Source: Macrotrachela quadricornifera
Taxonomy: Eukaryota > Rotifera > Eurotatoria > Philodinida > Philodinidae
Length of the DNA stretch: 64,000 nucleotides
Reading direction: 5' to 3'
Assembly (NCBI GenBank): GCA_022393335.1
Contig: JAJEKB010001194.1
Coordinates: 586,007 to 650,006, forward strand
Both the position numbers and the translations under genes were made by a program. The notes under the pieces were generated by a model, which was not told where the DNA came from, ran no database searches, and saw nothing but the letters and a program-made list of their open reading frames with translations. Shown here one piece after another: positions 61,227 through 64,000 of this stretch (position 1 is its first letter; the number at the start of each line of letters is the position of its first letter).

Positions 61227-63392
61227 ATGGAAAGTGGACAATTAACTATTGAAAAAGTTACACAATTATTACATCAACGTACATTTCCAGCATCTGTTGA
61301 TGCAGCACTTATTACTATACGTGAATGCCCAATGTTTACACGTAAAGATTTATCTATGTTAGCAAATCGTTTTATATTTTGTCATTCATTATCAACATCA
61401 AATACAAATCCAACTCAATCTATATGGATAAAAACATTGAATAATCTTCAAGAACTTCATACACTTGATATTTTAAGACAATTTTTAGAAAATCAATCTG
61501 ATTTAACAATCTCAGCACGTGTTTTTGATATTATATTTCTTGATATACTTTCTGATCAAGATCATCCATTATTTACACTTTATTATAATTTAATATTAAA
61601 ATTTCTTTCACTTGTTATATCATTTGAATCTAAATTAATATTAACAATAATTGCACGATGGTTTTTAACATTATCAAAAACAACTGATTCATTAATAACA
61701 AAAATTATTGAATATATTATATATGATCATATAGCATTAGCAATAACAAAATCAATTAATAATCTTTGTACAATATCACCATTATTTACATTATGTTTCA
61801 TCAATCAAACATGTATATTATTAGATAAAGAAAATCTTGTAATTAATATAAAAATAATTCAAACACTTATTGAATTACTTACATATGGTTTAACTAATTC
61901 TACTAACTTATTACTTCTTACCTTACAACAAGAATTCATCGCAGAAAGTAAAGTGATTGCGTTTATTTTAATTCACAGTAATGAGTCCTTATATTTTAAA
62001 TATACGCTTTATTTGTTTCGTCTTTGAGTACTTGCTAGCATTAGTTCTTCTCTAAACATATCATTCTCTTCCTAAACAATTCGATTTCTTGTATTTTTAT
62101 AGATTATAAATCGTTCATATCGTAAATTTTTGTTTAAAGATATTGGCTTTGATATATCAGTATAGAATAAATATCTAACACAGTTAAATTGAGGGTCTAT
62201 GAGATCTGTAAGATTAATTAACAATTCGGATTTTTGTCACTACCAGGTGAAAGAAATACCAATAAAACATTACTACGAGAATTGAATAATTAGTTTAACT
62301 AGGAATGTAGAATCTACCCGTAGGCTCCAGAATTGTTTCTGGAGAAAACTCGAGATATTCTAACAGATACATATTCGAAATCTAGAAAATTTCTTTTCAA
62401 TTCGTACGTCGTATTGCCGAGAAGTTCCGATAGGTTTTGCATTTCTGTGTTTGACACTTATTAGATTACAAGAAATTGAAACAAGTATATATTTTATTAA
62501 AATATTATAACTGAATGAAACATTTATGAGAATTATTTGTTTATATAACGACTGAGCGATTGTAGTATTATCACAATTATTACGTAAAACTCTTTTTTTC
62601 CAATGTAACAGTGGATTTTTTATGCCCTGTAAACTTGATTATCATCTTATATATTTTAACTAGATAAATATTAATATAGAAGTCGTACAATTTGGATTTA
62701 TTCATATTGTAAAAAAAATTTCCTATTTTATTTCTTTTATTTTTAATTGCTTCATTTTATAAATATCGTTTGTCAATTATTCGAATTTTATACTTTTTGA
62801 GAAATTATTTGAATTTCTTTCATCTATAATTCTGTTTAAACAGTTGATTATACTGCTTTCAATATCATATTTTGACCTACAGAACAAAAACAAATCGATA
62901 TTTGTAATCAGATTCAATTAACTTCTTTTTTTTTTATTTTAAATAGGTAATTCATCTTTATTCAATTTTGTTCCCTCAATTATTCGTCTAAATGTTCTAT
63001 TTCCTCTTCGTTCATTTGAATCATTATCATTACGTTTACATTTTGATCATTTTCATACATCAATTCTTTCATTTTTATTTTCAATTGTCATGAATAATCC
63101 ACATCAACTTGATCAAAATCATATTCTTCAAAAAAATCTTTTTCTAGTGAATTATTTTGAACAATTACCTATTATTATTCAAGATTCTATTGAACGAGAA
63201 AAACCTAATGAAAAATGTATTGATGAATGTATACAACGTTATTTACAAATCTTATCCATCTGTAAAACTCCATCATTACCATTAACTCAACTACGTATTT
63301 CTGATCTAGGAAAACATTTTCCTTTATTTACAAGTCATAAATTATTTGATGTACTTAAATATAAAGAAGAAGAGGAAACAAAAAAAATATAA
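61227..63392 (+). CDS. INTS15: Integrator complex subunit 15 (C7orf26 family)
   Basis: Two exons (61227-61977 and 62947-63392) joined in phase 1 over a 969-nt intron give 398 aa (human 449). It is almost all helical. The segment LNNLQELHTLDILRQFLENQ matches the human LNSLQELQLLEIMCNYFQEQ. IARWFLTLS, IIYDHIALAITKSINNLCTI and SPLFTLCFINQTCILLD match the ASWLQ, LVDDYCCLVP..VQTL and SPRFCCQFIT blocks. In exon 2, LSLRLHFDHFHTSILSFLF matches the H..L....LH family block. INTS15 links the Integrator tail module (INTS10/13/14) that supports snRNA 3' processing and transcription attenuation. The start at 61227 lies behind a splice acceptor; an ATG at 61194 would fall in the T-rich acceptor tract. Confidence 0.82.
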
Positions 63393-63430
63393 TATTTCTA
63401 AGTAGAATAGATTATTATATGAATTTTGTG

Positions 63431-63436
63431 TTTCAG
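63431..63436 (+). other. Predicted trans-splice acceptor for SYF2
   Basis: TTTCAG touches the SYF2 ATG directly; the gap after the INTS15 stop is 44 bp. This is the clearest operon-type junction in the window. Confidence 0.6.
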
Positions 63437-64000
63437 ATGAATAAAGAAAAATCTACAAGTGATACAGATAATAAACGTGTCGAACGATTGGCACGATTGA
63501 AAGAACTTCATTTTCGACGAGTATATATTAAAAAATTGTTTTATTTTCTTTTTTGACAATATTCTTTTGTAATTTATAGAATGAAGCTCGAAAATTAAAT
63601 CATGCCGAAGTTATTGAAGAAGATCATCGAAAAAGTCTACCAACAAATTATGAACGTCGCTGTGAACGTGTTAAAAAACAAGAAGAACAAGTAAAACGAC
63701 GACGTGAAGCTACAGATGCTGGCCTTGATTATGAACGTGTTGAACAATTAGATTGGACAGCTGAAGAGTGTGATAAATGGGAGAAAAAACGCAAGAAAAA
63801 AAATCCTGATGTTGGATTTGACAGTATGTTAAATGTTCTCGACTAGATATTTTTTAAGTTCTATTGACAGAAGGCTATAATAAAAAAAAATAATGTTACA
63901 ATTAAACGAGCAGACGGATAGAAGAAAAAAGTGACGCATGGAAATTTATATTTGTCTATAAAATAAAAAAGAATATTCTGAAATATATCTGATTGGTTAC
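63437..64000 (+). CDS. SYF2: Pre-mRNA splicing factor SYF2, 5' part
   Basis: Exons 63437-63520 and 63580-63823 are present; the donor at 63824 opens an intron that leaves the window. About 109 residues are visible: a charged start, then RLARLKELHFRRNEARKLNH, AEVIEEDHRKSLPTNYERRC, ERVKKQEEQVKRRREATDAG, LDYERVEQLDWTAEECDKWE and KKRKKKNPDVGFD. These match the human SYF2 blocks RNEARKLNHQEVVEEDKR.KLPANWE and WERKKKRKNPDLGF. SYF2 belongs to the NineTeen/XAB2 complex of the activated spliceosome. A read-through ORF continues a few codons into the intron to a TAG at 63,844, but the donor and the family sequence show that it is not the true end. Confidence 0.94.

Noticed and set aside
1..64000. CRISPR arrays, rRNA, tRNA genes
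   Set aside because: No regular spacer-repeat arrays and no recognisable tRNA A/B box pairs or rRNA segments were seen; a tRNAscan or Infernal run would settle this.

Overview
Animal nuclear DNA, very AT-rich. It carries compact genes with many short introns (roughly 45-90 nt, GT...AG), metazoan orthologues and short intergenic spaces. Several start codons sit just behind an unpaired 3' splice acceptor, as expected where a spliced leader is trans-spliced. Base composition, gene style, trans-splicing-like starts and two linked SETDB1 genes fit a rotifer best, most likely a bdelloid. This is inference; no sequence in the window proves the taxon. All exon structures below were worked out by hand from splice sites, reading phase and family motifs.

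Layout: 1-1.5 kb (-) a Hippo/MST kinase running off the left edge, 38 bp behind UQCC1. 3.2-4 kb (-) MED28, divergent from two tandem synaptobrevin (VAMP) loci (+, 4.35-6.8 kb), followed by a convergent MPPED-type phosphoesterase (-). 8-12 kb holds two adjacent long inverted repeats. 12-13.5 kb (+) is a secreted cysteine-rich PAN-like protein. 13.5-18 kb has no gene and one smaller inverted repeat. 18-21 kb (-) is an aminergic GPCR, with a roughly 6 kb gene-poor stretch upstream.

From 28.3 to 50.8 kb every gene is on the minus strand: a FERM-PDZ tyrosine phosphatase (PTPN3/4 type) with a foldback element in one intron, two tandem SETDB1 H3K9 methyltransferase genes, two tandem paralogues of an unrecognised family with an N-terminal beta-grasp-like domain and a C-terminal CCCH finger, a small unknown protein, and an LHFPL tetraspan.

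From 54.6 kb: a small unknown protein (+), an ER-type peroxiredoxin PRDX4 (-), then a dense plus-strand run DRAP1, NUDCD1, INTS15, SYF2. In this run the gaps shrink to 208, 56 and 44 bp and each downstream ATG has its own splice acceptor, which is a strong operon candidate.

The most noteworthy points are the phase-enforced alternative SNARE exons in the first VAMP gene, the SETDB1 pair beside the CCCH paralogues, the trans-splicing/operon signature, and the long inverted repeats.
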